Part shown: positions 1 to 6,219 of the stretch, piece by piece
Position numbering within the stretch: position 1 is the stretch's first letter
How the letters are laid out: every line of letters starts with the position of its first letter
IMG/VR virus record: IMGVR_UViG_3300042564_001538
Span: 1 to 25,949 of that record
Length of the DNA: 25,949 bases
Origin: a virus
Strand: one strand, 5' to 3'
Translations under genes and position numbers: made by a program
Notes under the pieces: model-generated
Databases searched by the model: none
What the model was told of the DNA's origin: nothing
Seen by the model: only the letters and a program-made list of their open reading frames with translations

Positions 1-1
1 G

Positions 2-400
2 TTAGTGGTGAGCCTTTTGTTATTTTCTCAATCAGCGATAGCACAATATCCAACAAAGAAAATAATAGGTAATGATACAGTGGTTATCATTACAGAGAAG
101 CAAGCTAACGATATAAATAATATTTTTAAGAACATAAAGGGTGATAAGATTAAGTTCGATAGCTTAGTAGTTTCATTTGATAAAGCAAAAAAATTAAATA
201 AAGAATTGGATGCTAAACAGGCCAACTATTATTCATTGCTTGCTGAATCCAATAACAGGACTTCTATTGTAGAAGAAAAAAATAAAAATTTAACACTAAT
301 AAATACATCATTAACTAGGTCTAGGTTGTCAGTTGACTTATCAACGCTTTCGTTTATGTTTGCACTTGTTAGTGTATTAGCAGTGTCATTTAAACCATAA
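2..400 (+). CDS. Secreted/membrane coiled-coil protein, 5' end cut by window
   Basis: The frame is open to the left edge (codon 2-4 is Leu), so the true start probably lies upstream; a GTG at position 5 is the first possible start inside the window. The visible N-terminus is hydrophobic and ends in SAIAQ, which looks like a signal peptidase I site (AIA before Q). There is no lipobox Cys. The middle is Lys/Glu/Asn-rich and probably coiled coil. The last 25 or so residues form a hydrophobic segment (LSFMFALVSVLAVSF) ending at the C-terminus. An exported N-terminus plus a C-terminal membrane segment recalls unimolecular spanins, but those are lipoproteins, so this is only a guess. It is followed 4 bases later by another membrane/coiled-coil gene. 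Confidence 0.6.
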   Translation, partial: LVVSLLLFSQSAIAQYPTKKIIGNDTVVIITEKQANDINNIFKNIKGDKIKFDSLVVSFDKAKKLNKELDAKQANYYSLLAESNNRTSIVEEKNKNLTLINTSLTRSRLSVDLSTLSFMFALVSVLAVSFKP

Positions 401-404
401 ATAT

Positions 405-743
405 ATGTTAGAGAAATTAATAATTTATGCAAGTATAGCAGCAGCATTGTCTGTATACCCAGCATTGAAGCTTAGAAAAGCTACAGCATTGACTAGATAC
501 CAAGACAGGGTTAGTACATTAGAGCACAAGATTGATGTGATCAAGATCACAGAGCAAGATCCTGCTAAACGATTTGTAAAGATTGGTAAGATAGAGGCTA
601 AGATTGTAAAGGTGAGAGAGAAAGCAGACGAGACCATGAAGGTTTTGAAGCTAGATGCTAAGTGGGAATATCAAAAAGATTTGTTAAAACTTAAGCGTAA
701 GCAAGTCTATATTGATTCTACTATTGTATTAGATCCTAAATAA
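405..743 (+). CDS. Small membrane-anchored coiled-coil protein
   Basis: The 112-residue product has an N-terminal hydrophobic helix (about residues 4-22, LIIYASIAAALSVYPALKL) followed by a long charged helix rich in Lys, Glu, Val and Ile, typical of a coiled coil. This is the shape of an inner-membrane spanin or a membrane-tethered tail accessory protein. It starts 4 bases after the preceding exported protein, so the two are probably co-transcribed and could work as a pair, for instance in lysis. No recognised family motif is visible. The leader is AT-rich without a Shine-Dalgarno box. Role unknown; the topology is the only supported statement. Confidence 0.65.
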   Translation: MLEKLIIYASIAAALSVYPALKLRKATALTRYQDRVSTLEHKIDVIKITEQDPAKRFVKIGKIEAKIVKVREKADETMKVLKLDAKWEYQKDLLKLKRKQVYIDSTIVLDPK

Positions 744-799
744 TCAATTTGATTAGAGTTGATGTAATTAAATCAATTAACGTAAAGTTTTAACACTAT

Positions 800-832
800 A
801 ATATATATTGTTTAAACTAATATATATTTGTA
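800..832 (+). promoter_or_regulatory. Promoter/operator-like region before the fibre genes
   Basis: TATATTTG at 823-830, followed by TA, matches the Bacteroidota -7 element TAnnTTTG. No well-spaced -33 TTG is present; the nearest is at 808-810, only 12 bases upstream. The self-complementary decamer AATATATATT occurs at 800-809 and again at 819-828, 19 bases apart (about two helical turns), around the palindrome GTTTAAAC (810-817). The second copy overlaps the -7 element, so a dimeric regulator could sit here. The 744-852 gap otherwise holds only AT-rich DNA. Confidence 0.45.
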
Positions 833-852
833 ATATTTAATAAAAATTTATC

Positions 853-2043
853 ATGGCTATACCATCTAGACAAATAGGTTGGGGAACAGAAGAAAATCTG
901 TTATGGCAAATCTCTAAGCAGTTAGAGTACTTGTCAGGCATTACATATAATAGTGGTGGAGGATCAGGTTCAGGTACTAATGGCACTTCTGGTGTTAGTG
1001 GTACATCTGGAGTTAGTGGTACTAGTGGAACTGCAGGTGCTTCTGGTACATCTGGTTCAGCAGGTACTGCAGGATTGAGTGGAACCTCAGGAAGCTCAGG
1101 TGTAACTGGTACGTCTGGTTTATCTGGAGATAGATATAGAACAGAGTCTGTAACAGAGTTTACATTAGGTACTGGTGGAACTATAACTGTAGGTACAGGC
1201 TTAGCATATACTACAGCTCAAGATATTATCATAGCATATAATTCTACTAACCACCAAGTTTCGATGGTTACTTCTTATGACTCTGGTACAGGTATATTAG
1301 TATTTGGTACACCTTCTGAGGTTGAAGGAACAGGAACATTTAGTGACTGGACAGTTAACCTTAATGGTGCTGCAGGTGGTAATGGAACTAATGGAACGTC
1401 TGGATCTGCTGGAACAAGTGGACTATCAGGAACATCAGGTGTTGCTGGTACGTCAGGCTCTGCTGGTACTTCAGGTGCTACAGGAACTAATGGGTCCTCA
1501 GGAACTTCTGCATCTAGTGGCACAGCTGGTACAGCTGGTCTTACAGGAACTTCTGGAACTAGTGGAGTTAATGGAGCTGTTGGTGGTTATCTAGGATCTT
1601 TCTATGACACTACAACTCAAACAGGTGTTGCAGGAAGTGTTCTTACAATGGGTCTTAGTAATTCAGATTCTTGGAACAATGGTGTTTCACTTGTTTCTGG
1701 TAATCAAATAACTATAGCTAATCCTGGTGTATATAATATACAGTTTAGTGCTCAGATGGTAAAAAATGCTGGCAACACTGCAACACATGCACATATTTGG
1801 TTAGCACAAAATGGTACAAATGTAGCTACTAGTGCTTCTCAACTAGGATTTCCTTCTAACTCTATATATGTAGTTGCTGCTTGGAATTTCTTTTTCAAAA
1901 CAACAGTTGCAAATGAGTATGTTCAACTTAAGTGGGAAATAAATAGTAATGCAGATAATGCAGTAGCGATTACATCAGCTGTAGCTTCAGGAGATATTCC
2001 TGCTATTCCTGGTCTTATTGTAACAGTTAATCAAGTAGGATAA
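853..2043 (+). CDS. Collagen-like tail fibre protein with C1q-like C-terminal head
   Basis: A 396-residue modular virion protein, probably a trimeric fibre. Residues 1-33 form an N-terminal module (starts [10 protein letters not shown]) repeated almost exactly in the next gene, so it is likely the virion attachment part. Residues 35-92 and 172-245 are Gly-X-Y repeats dominated by GTSG, GVSG and GTAG, a collagen-like stalk. Between them (93-171) is a compact Gly/Thr-rich domain of a type common in collagen-like phage proteins. Residues 246-396 look like a C1q/TNF-like beta jelly roll, with the typical end-of-strand pattern around '[13 protein letters not shown]' and 'EYVQLKW'; such heads usually trimerise and bind receptors. 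The stalk is rich in Thr and Ser, which could be glycosylated. A putative glycosyltransferase gene lies two genes downstream. Start chosen at the ATG matching the paralogue. Confidence 0.88.
   Translation: MAIPSRQIGWGTEENLLWQISKQLEYLSGITYNSGGGSGSGTNGTSGVSGTSGVSGTSGTAGASGTSGSAGTAGLSGTSGSSGVTGTSGLSGDRYRTESVTEFTLGTGGTITVGTGLAYTTAQDIIIAYNSTNHQVSMVTSYDSGTGILVFGTPSEVEGTGTFSDWTVNLNGAAGGNGTNGTSGSAGTSGLSGTSGVAGTSGSAGTSGATGTNGSSGTSASSGTAGTAGLTGTSGTSGVNGAVGGYLGSFYDTTTQTGVAGSVLTMGLSNSDSWNNGVSLVSGNQITIANPGVYNIQFSAQMVKNAGNTATHAHIWLAQNGTNVATSASQLGFPSNSIYVVAAWNFFFKTTVANEYVQLKWEINSNADNAVAITSAVASGDIPAIPGLIVTVNQVG
955..1128 (+). repeat. Collagen-like Gly-X-Y repeat, first block
   Basis: DNA encoding residues 35-92 of the fibre protein: repeated triplets of the GTS/GVS/GTA type. 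Codons for Gly, Thr and Ser are mixed, so the repeat is conserved at protein level and not as an exact DNA satellite. Confidence 0.85.
1366..1587 (+). repeat. Collagen-like Gly-X-Y repeat, second block
   Basis: DNA encoding residues 172-245 of the fibre protein, again GTSG/GSAG/GVAG-type triplets. It forms the stalk just before the C-terminal jelly-roll-like head. Confidence 0.85.
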
Positions 2044-2047
2044 AATT

Positions 2048-2305
2048 ATGGCAATTCCATCAAGACAGATAGGCTGGAGTACAAAGAGCAATTTGCTTTG
2101 GCAGATTTCTAAGCAATTAGAAGCTCTGACAGGTATTATGTATAATAGAGGTGAGACTACTACTACCACTACATCTAGTAGTACTAGTACAACAACCAGT
2201 ACATCTACAAGTACAAGCACAACTACTACAACTAGTACAAGTACTTCAACTACAACCACAACAACTACAGTAGCACCAACAACAACGACAACTACTACAG
2301 TATAA
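2048..2305 (+). CDS. Short Thr/Ser-rich virion protein sharing the fibre N-terminal module
   Basis: Residues 1-35 ([10 protein letters not shown], then [18 protein letters not shown]) nearly duplicate the N-terminus of the upstream collagen-like fibre, so both probably dock to the same virion site. The rest (37-85) is almost pure Thr and Ser with a short VAP break, ending in a Thr run. There is no C-terminal globular domain. The Thr and Ser codons vary (ACT, ACA, ACC, ACG, AGT, TCT), which argues for selection on the protein. This is a mucin-like composition and a likely acceptor for O-glycosylation, possibly by the glycosyltransferase encoded 22 bases downstream. It could also be a spacer, or a truncated duplicate that lost its head. 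Confidence 0.8.
   Translation: MAIPSRQIGWSTKSNLLWQISKQLEALTGIMYNRGETTTTTTSSSTSTTTSTSTSTSTTTTTSTSTSTTTTTTTVAPTTTTTTTV
2156..2302 (+). repeat. Thr/Ser low-complexity tract (mucin-like)
   Basis: ACN/AGT/TCN-rich tract coding for about 49 residues of Thr and Ser. The synonymous codons are mixed. It is similar in composition to tracts at 3497-3613 and 4074-4259, so it could support recombination between the genes. Confidence 0.85.
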
Positions 2306-2327
2306 TATAAATTAAACCAACAACTAC

Positions 2328-3344
2328 ATGAAGGAATTAAAGTTTATCTGTGCTCAACCAGATGATACCTACTACACTTGGCAGGTACATCTATGGTTAG
2401 AAAGCTTAAGAAACATTGGACATTCAGATAAGGCTATCGTACTTATCTTTATCCCATCATTCAGAGAGAAGAATGAGAAGTGGCAACAGGTGATAGATCT
2501 TTATCCAGAAGCAGAGTTTGCTTTCTATAAGGATCAAGATGGTGTTAGTCAGAAGTTAGGAATATATATTCCTGTTCTGCGACCATATGTATTAATGCGT
2601 TACTGGCAGGACAATCCAAATATGAAAGACAAAGCTGTCTTCTATTGTGACTCTGACGTATTGTTCACAGATAAATTTAATGTTGATGCATATATTGATG
2701 ATGATATAAACTATTTATCAGACACCAATAGCTACATTAACGCTTCATATTTTGATAGTAAGATACATCAAGTGCTTCCAGAAAGATTGGAAGCATATAA
2801 GCAGCTAGATGTTCTTGAAGACATTGCCACACAGTGTGGTATATCAAGAGCAATAGCAGAAGCTAACAACGAACACTCAGGAGGTGCTCAATATTTGTTG
2901 AAGAATATTGACGCCATATTCTGGGAGAAGGTACTAAGAGATTGCATTACAATACGTAGTTATTTATTAAACATAAACAAACTATACTTCAAGGATGAAT
3001 CTGCAGGCTTTCAAAGTTGGTGTGCTGACATGTGGGCTGTCCTCTGGACTATTTGGTTTAGAGGTAGGGACACTAAGAATTTACCTGAAATGGAATTCTC
3101 TTGGTCGTCAGATCCTATTGAGAAGGTCCACAGGCTTGGCATCCTGCACAACGCAGGAATAGTAAACAAAAACATGGGTGACTACCCAGCATTTTATAAG
3201 GGTGAGTATATTAATGGTAATGATCCATTCACTGATCCTCATTTAGAATTAGTATTCAACGATTCAAGAGCACAAGAGAAAGGTACACACTACTATGTTG
3301 AGCAAATGATGAAACTTAAATTTAAGTATAAATTAAATTATTAA
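2328..3344 (+). CDS. GT-A-fold glycosyltransferase-like protein
   Basis: A 338-residue protein with the hallmarks of a nucleotide-sugar glycosyltransferase. An N-terminal beta-alpha region (residues 1-45) is followed by the strand-plus-DxD motif AVFYCDSDVLF (D108 and D110), which in GT-A enzymes binds the metal and sugar nucleotide. Further on, a conserved-looking SGGAQYLLK segment resembles the acceptor/product loop of enzymes that glycosylate Ser, Hyp or Thr in proteins; a WCADMWAV segment and a late HNAGI segment complete the pattern. It sits between genes for Thr/Ser-rich virion proteins (2048-2305 upstream, 3350-3859 and 3924-4265 downstream) on the same strand and probably the same transcript. 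I infer that it glycosylates these fibres. It could instead modify host surface glycans. Family assignment is by eye, so the exact CAZy family is left open. Confidence 0.7.
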   Translation: MKELKFICAQPDDTYYTWQVHLWLESLRNIGHSDKAIVLIFIPSFREKNEKWQQVIDLYPEAEFAFYKDQDGVSQKLGIYIPVLRPYVLMRYWQDNPNMKDKAVFYCDSDVLFTDKFNVDAYIDDDINYLSDTNSYINASYFDSKIHQVLPERLEAYKQLDVLEDIATQCGISRAIAEANNEHSGGAQYLLKNIDAIFWEKVLRDCITIRSYLLNINKLYFKDESAGFQSWCADMWAVLWTIWFRGRDTKNLPEMEFSWSSDPIEKVHRLGILHNAGIVNKNMGDYPAFYKGEYINGNDPFTDPHLELVFNDSRAQEKGTHYYVEQMMKLKFKYKLNY

Positions 3345-3349
3345 ATAAC

Positions 3350-3859
3350 ATGGCAATTCAGAGAGATTTAAAAGCATTTGTTCGCTACGATGGTAGTGGA
3401 AGGGTTGTTGCAGGCAGCCTTATTCTGAGAAAGAACAAGCCAAAAGTGGGAAGATGGCAAGAGATTCCAGCATATGAGTGCTGTAATTACATTCCTACAA
3501 CTACGACTACTACGACAGCTAGTCCAACGACAACAACTACTTCTAGTAGCACTTCTACTTCTACAAGTACAACAACTAGTACATCAACGTCTACTACGAC
3601 AACTACTACTACTCAAGCATCTATAAGTGTAGGAACAAATTCAGAATCTTGTGGAACACCTAGTACCTTTGTAGACGTATCGTTTGTTGTTGGTAGTAAT
3701 ATATGTGACACAAGTGTTCAATTACAAGGTAGCTTCTCAACGTTCCCTTCAGAATTTTATATAATCTATGGTGGATTTTCAAGATTAGTTATTAAAATTA
3801 GTGATTCAATAATTCAAGGTGCAGGAGGAGCTCCTGGTGAATGTGTTTCTTGTGGGTAA
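3350..3859 (+). CDS. Modular virion protein: N-terminal module, Thr/Ser linker, C-terminal domain
   Basis: The 169 residues divide into three parts. Residues 1-49 are a compact module (AFVRYDGSGR ... SLILRKNKPK ... WQEIPAYECCN) shared with the gene at 3924-4265. Residues 50-88 are a Thr/Ser tract. Residues 90-169 are a unique Cys-containing, beta-rich domain (Cys near 'SESCGTP', 'NICDTS' and the C-terminal 'GECVSCG') that may be the binding tip. The CC pair in the N-terminal module is retained in the paralogue. The layout attachment module - flexible glycosylatable linker - head mirrors that of the collagen-like fibre, using a different attachment module. Starts 5 bases after the glycosyltransferase stop. 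No known family recognised. Confidence 0.8.
   Translation: MAIQRDLKAFVRYDGSGRVVAGSLILRKNKPKVGRWQEIPAYECCNYIPTTTTTTTASPTTTTTSSSTSTSTSTTTSTSTSTTTTTTTQASISVGTNSESCGTPSTFVDVSFVVGSNICDTSVQLQGSFSTFPSEFYIIYGGFSRLVIKISDSIIQGAGGAPGECVSCG
3497..3613 (+). repeat. Thr/Ser low-complexity tract (mucin-like)
   Basis: Codes for about 39 consecutive residues that are nearly all Thr or Ser, linking two globular domains. The beginning (TTTTTTTASPTTTTTSSS) closely matches the start of the tract in the gene at 3924. Confidence 0.85.
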
Positions 3860-3880
3860 TAATCTAATTAAATAATAAAT

Positions 3881-3905
3881 AGAGCACATCATAATGGTGT
3901 GCTCT
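3881..3905 (+). terminator. Hairpin between two fibre-like genes
   Basis: AGAGCACATC (3881-3890) pairs with GGTGTGCTCT (3896-3905) through ten pairs including one G-U, with an ATAAT loop. It is followed by AT-rich DNA but not a clean T run, so it may be a weak terminator or an RNA processing/stability element in the intergenic gap. Confidence 0.55.
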
Positions 3906-3923
3906 ATATAAAATATAAAAAAT

Positions 3924-4265
3924 ATGGCCAATAGTAATAATCAATTAAAAGCATACGTTCGTTTCGATGGAACAGGACGTATTGTACCAAGCAGCTTAAT
4001 CTTACAAAGATTTAAGCCTAAAGATGGTAACTGGCAAGAAATAGACGCAAAAGAATGTTGTAATTTTGTTCCAACAACTACAACAACTACCACTGCGACT
4101 CCTACGACTACGACTACGTCGTCTTCAACAAGTACATCAACATCTACTAGTACGTCAACTAGTACTTCAACTAGTACAAGTACTTCAACGTCAACGTCTA
4201 CTAGTACAACTACGACTACGACAACTGCAGAACCTACAACGACTACTACTACAACAGCATTATAA
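3924..4265 (+). CDS. Thr/Ser-rich virion protein sharing the second N-terminal module
   Basis: Residues 1-50 (AYVRFDGTGR ... SLILQRFKPK ... WQEIDAKECCN) match the N-terminus of the 3350-3859 product, including the CC pair. Residues 51-112 are then nearly all Thr and Ser, with long TS alternation and Thr runs broken by ATP and AEP. No head domain follows, so the protein is an attachment module plus a mucin-like tail. Synonymous codons are mixed across the tract. Probably exposed on the virion and a candidate for O-glycosylation. Its stop overlaps the next start as TAATG (4263-4267), suggesting translational coupling. It may be a decoration, a spacer or a truncated duplicate. Confidence 0.8.
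   Translation: MANSNNQLKAYVRFDGTGRIVPSSLILQRFKPKDGNWQEIDAKECCNFVPTTTTTTTATPTTTTTSSSTSTSTSTSTSTSTSTSTSTSTSTSTSTTTTTTTAEPTTTTTTTAL
4074..4259 (+). repeat. Thr/Ser low-complexity tract (mucin-like), longest copy
   Basis: Encodes about 62 residues of Thr/Ser, including a long alternating Ser-Thr stretch. It shares composition and a similar beginning with the tract at 3497-3613. Confidence 0.85.
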
Positions 4266-4678
4266 TGGCTAAATCATTATTCCCACAAGAAATGTTAAGT
4301 AAAGCAACTGGTAGCGAGCTCTCATTAGAGAGCATCGCTGCTAAGCTTACTTACTTTCATGAGCAATTACACTTGACTCACTGGCAAACAAAAAGCTATG
4401 CAGAACATCAAGCCACAGGAGCATTGTATGATTACGTACATGATTTCAAGGATGGATTGATTGAGAAGCTTATGGGCTATACAGGTAAGAGACCTGGAGC
4501 TTATAAAATAGAACCTCTTACAGACTGTACAGCTGAGCAATGTGTATCAGATATCATGTCATTTGCATCATCATTAAAGATGTATGGTGAAAAGAATGCT
4601 TATCATGATGTATGTAACTTAGCTGATGCATTATCTGGAGAGGCAGCAAAAACTAAATATCTATTAACCTTGTCTTAA
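4265..4678 (+). CDS. Dps/ferritin-like phage protein (DUF5856-like)
   Basis: The 137-residue, mostly helical protein has the pattern of a Dps/ferritin-like helix pair: LHLTHWQTKSYAEHQATG (about residues 35-52) followed by LYDYVHDFKDGLIEKL. In Dps proteins an HW...H...D spacing of this kind supplies the ferroxidase ligands, and here H, H and D fall in comparable places. It also resembles DUF5856, a phage family. The two Cys near 'DCTAEQC' are unusual for Dps. Translation is coupled to neighbours by TAATG on both sides. It may bind metal or simply reuse the helical fold as a virion component; a true iron-storing role is not shown. Confidence 0.65.
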   Translation: MAKSLFPQEMLSKATGSELSLESIAAKLTYFHEQLHLTHWQTKSYAEHQATGALYDYVHDFKDGLIEKLMGYTGKRPGAYKIEPLTDCTAEQCVSDIMSFASSLKMYGEKNAYHDVCNLADALSGEAAKTKYLLTLS

Positions 4679-4962
4679 TGCAAGTAGAGAAGAGATTCTT
4701 TCCAAAAATAATGGCTGATAATGATGCAATATATTTTGCTCATCTAGAAGGCATTATAGATTCAGTTGATGAATTATCTAGTATGGAAGTTGTAAAACAT
4801 CCTAATCACTATTCATTTAGAATCGCACCTTCTCTTCCTAGATACACAAACATGTTAATAGAGGAACTGTTTAAGTTCCACAACAGATTCCAGATCAAAC
4901 TAAATATGAGTAAGAGCATTAAAACTAATGCAGTTATTTCTTTTGAAATTGATTTAGGATAA
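4678..4962 (+). CDS. Hypothetical small phage protein
   Basis: 94 residues, with an alternating hydrophobic/polar pattern suggesting a small alpha/beta fold, a central helix (YTNMLIEELFKFHNRF) and a C-terminal strand (NAVISFEIDL). Its ATG overlaps the preceding stop (TAATG). No family recognised. Position among structural and accessory genes is the only hint of function. Confidence 0.65.
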   Translation: MQVEKRFFPKIMADNDAIYFAHLEGIIDSVDELSSMEVVKHPNHYSFRIAPSLPRYTNMLIEELFKFHNRFQIKLNMSKSIKTNAVISFEIDLG

Positions 4963-4971
4963 TTATATTTG
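4943..4971 (+). promoter_or_regulatory. Bacteroidota-type promoter before 4994 gene
   Basis: TTG at 4943-4945 (within TTTTG), 18 bases, then TATATTTG at 4964-4971. Both elements and the spacing fit the Bacteroidota sigma consensus TTG-N17-23-TAnnTTTG. A start near 4978 would leave a leader of about 15 bases before the ATG at 4994. Part of the site overlaps the end of the preceding gene. Confidence 0.6.
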
Positions 4972-4993
4972 TTCAAACCAAAATAAAAATAAA

Positions 4994-5254
4994 ATGCAAA
5001 TAGTAAAAGACGACGAGACAGGTGCTTCAGAAGTACCAATGTACGATCCATCAAAGAAGTATACTTGGCATCAAGATGCCCAATTTGTGCTTTCAGGTAA
5101 CGAATTTGGGATGCTTTTAAACTCATTACGTGGAATTGTCTCTACGCCAGAGGCTAGAGTTATATTACGTGCTGCTGATGCAGCTGACGCTATTGAAAGT
5201 ATAATGGCTAGGGCTGTTGAATCAGGACTAGTTGTTGAATATCAAGAACAATAA
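4994..5254 (+). CDS. Hypothetical phage protein
   Basis: 86 residues with a tryptophan-containing, probably extended N-terminal part (YTWHQDAQFVLSG) and a helical C-terminal half rich in Ala (RAADAADAIESIMARAVESG). No catalytic motif is visible. The leader is A-rich (AAATAAAAATAAA before ATG), as usual in Bacteroidota, and the gene follows a good promoter candidate. The next gene starts at the base after its stop, so the two are probably co-expressed. Confidence 0.7.
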   Translation: MQIVKDDETGASEVPMYDPSKKYTWHQDAQFVLSGNEFGMLLNSLRGIVSTPEARVILRAADAADAIESIMARAVESGLVVEYQEQ

Positions 5255-5680
5255 ATGAACATTAAAGAATTTGATATGGGCAAGTACATCTTACTGATTG
5301 GTAAGGATGCCACTGACATATTCAAATACTATAAGGTTAAAGAAATGCATGGGCTAAATCTAAAAGATGCTCAAGCAGAAGAGGTTGATAAGACAAAAGG
5401 TAATGGTGTATACATCTATGGATTGACAAATTATGATCCAGCAGATAAAAAGCTAACAGCTAAAGCTCCTTATAAACCTTTTCTGTTTTTAAACATGGGC
5501 ACATTTAAAAGATATAGTGCTGATGAACAGAAGACAGCTATAATGCATGAAACAATGCACGTGGCTCTTCTCCTATACAAATGGGATGCTGAGAAAAAAT
5601 CAGAAGAGATAGTAACAATGGCTGAAGATGAGGCTAATAAAATCATCAAAAAACTCAAAGGTATTAAAGTTATAAAATAA
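5255..5680 (+). CDS. Small HExxH zinc metallopeptidase-like protein
   Basis: The 141-residue protein carries HETMH (about residues 100-104), the HExxH zinc-binding motif of zincin peptidases, on a predicted helix (AIMHETMHVALLLY). It is preceded by a strand-like segment (PFLFLNMGTFKRY) and followed by an acidic helix that could give a third ligand (EEIV or EDEAN). It is short for a peptidase, about the size of minimal zincins. It abuts the preceding gene and is joined by TAATG to the first gene of a train of very basic small proteins. A role in processing virion or host proteins is possible; the neighbours are plausible but unproven substrates. HExxH can occur by chance, but the hydrophobic helical context supports it. 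Confidence 0.6.
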   Translation: MNIKEFDMGKYILLIGKDATDIFKYYKVKEMHGLNLKDAQAEEVDKTKGNGVYIYGLTNYDPADKKLTAKAPYKPFLFLNMGTFKRYSADEQKTAIMHETMHVALLLYKWDAEKKSEEIVTMAEDEANKIIKKLKGIKVIK

Positions 5681-5877
5681 TGGCAAAAATGAAAAAGATG
5701 GGTGAGTTATCTGCAGGTGTAGGTTCTCAACCTAAACGTCAAGGACCTGTAGACCCTAAAGGTGCATGGACTAAAGTACAAGAGCGTACATTAGCTGGTA
5801 CAAAAAGTGGTAAGCCTGTATTGAAAAAAGATAAGCAACTTGGTGCTACCAAGATGGGTGCTAAAAAGAAGAAGTAA
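5680..5877 (+). CDS. Lys-rich small basic protein
   Basis: 65 residues, strongly basic and low in hydrophobics, with a KKKK C-terminus; probably disordered. First of a run of basic proteins extending to 8100. It is joined to both neighbours by TAATG overlaps, so translation is probably coupled. Such proteins could bind DNA in the capsid or nucleic acid in the cell. No known family recognised. Confidence 0.7.
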   Translation: MAKMKKMGELSAGVGSQPKRQGPVDPKGAWTKVQERTLAGTKSGKPVLKKDKQLGATKMGAKKKK

Positions 5878-6110
5878 TGATCTTTGAACCTGCTAACAGA
5901 ATAGATGTATCTACGCCTAAGGGTGATGGAGTCATCTGGCTTGTTACAGAATATGGTCACGAGACTGATACAACGTATACAGTTATCATTAATGCCACAG
6001 GGGAGCTCTGGCAATTCATTCATAAAGATATTAGGGTGAAACCTAATGTAACATTTAGAAGGTATGGCAAAGCAATGGATCCAGAAGGCAACAGCCTCAA
6101 TCAAACGTAG
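5877..6110 (+). CDS. Hypothetical small beta-rich protein
   Basis: 77 residues with strand-like segments (GVIWLVTEYG, TTYTVIINATGELWQFIH, NVTFRRYG), unlike the basic neighbours. This pattern suggests a small beta-barrel or SH3-like fold. The start overlaps the previous stop (TAATG), and its last 47 bases overlap the short basic gene at 6064. It ends in TAG. No family assigned. Confidence 0.65.
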   Translation: MIFEPANRIDVSTPKGDGVIWLVTEYGHETDTTYTVIINATGELWQFIHKDIRVKPNVTFRRYGKAMDPEGNSLNQT

Positions 6111-6219
6111 AGGTACAGAGGGCAAATGCACTCCCATCACTAAACCTGGATGTACAGGTAGAGCTAAAGCTCTTGCTAAGACATTCAAGAAGATGGCTGC
6201 TAAACGTAAGAAGAAATAA
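6064..6219 (+). CDS. 51-residue Lys/Arg-rich protein, overlapping gene
   Basis: This short frame begins at ATG 6064 inside the 3' end of the 5877-6110 gene and ends TAA at 6217-6219, overlapping the next ATG as TAATG. The product (MAKQWIQKATASIKRRGTEG...) has 13 Lys and 4 Arg in 51 residues, two Cys (residues 22 and 30) and a KRKKK end. Composition, TAATG coupling and the fact that it fills an otherwise empty 108-base gap all support a real gene. It is easily missed because of its length. Probably a nucleic-acid-binding or virion-packaged protein like its neighbours. Confidence 0.75.
   Translation: MAKQWIQKATASIKRRGTEGKCTPITKPGCTGRAKALAKTFKKMAAKRKKK

Noticed and set aside
744-800. AT-rich partial inverted repeat (TTGATT ... 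AAATCAA) after the 405-743 gene as a terminator
   Set aside because: The stem is short and A/T only, with no T run; too weak to call.
1275-1523. Minus-strand and alternative-frame open frames across the collagen-like and Thr/Ser repeats, for example 1275-1523, 1304-1594, 1987-2259 and 4066-4272
   Set aside because: They are mirror translations of low-complexity repeats (Pro/Val or Leu-rich) with no family pattern; the fibre frames explain the sequence.
2152-4260. Thr/Ser tracts as DNA microsatellites or a CRISPR-like array
   Set aside because: There are no regular spacers, codons vary and the reading frame is kept, so they are coding low-complexity tracts.
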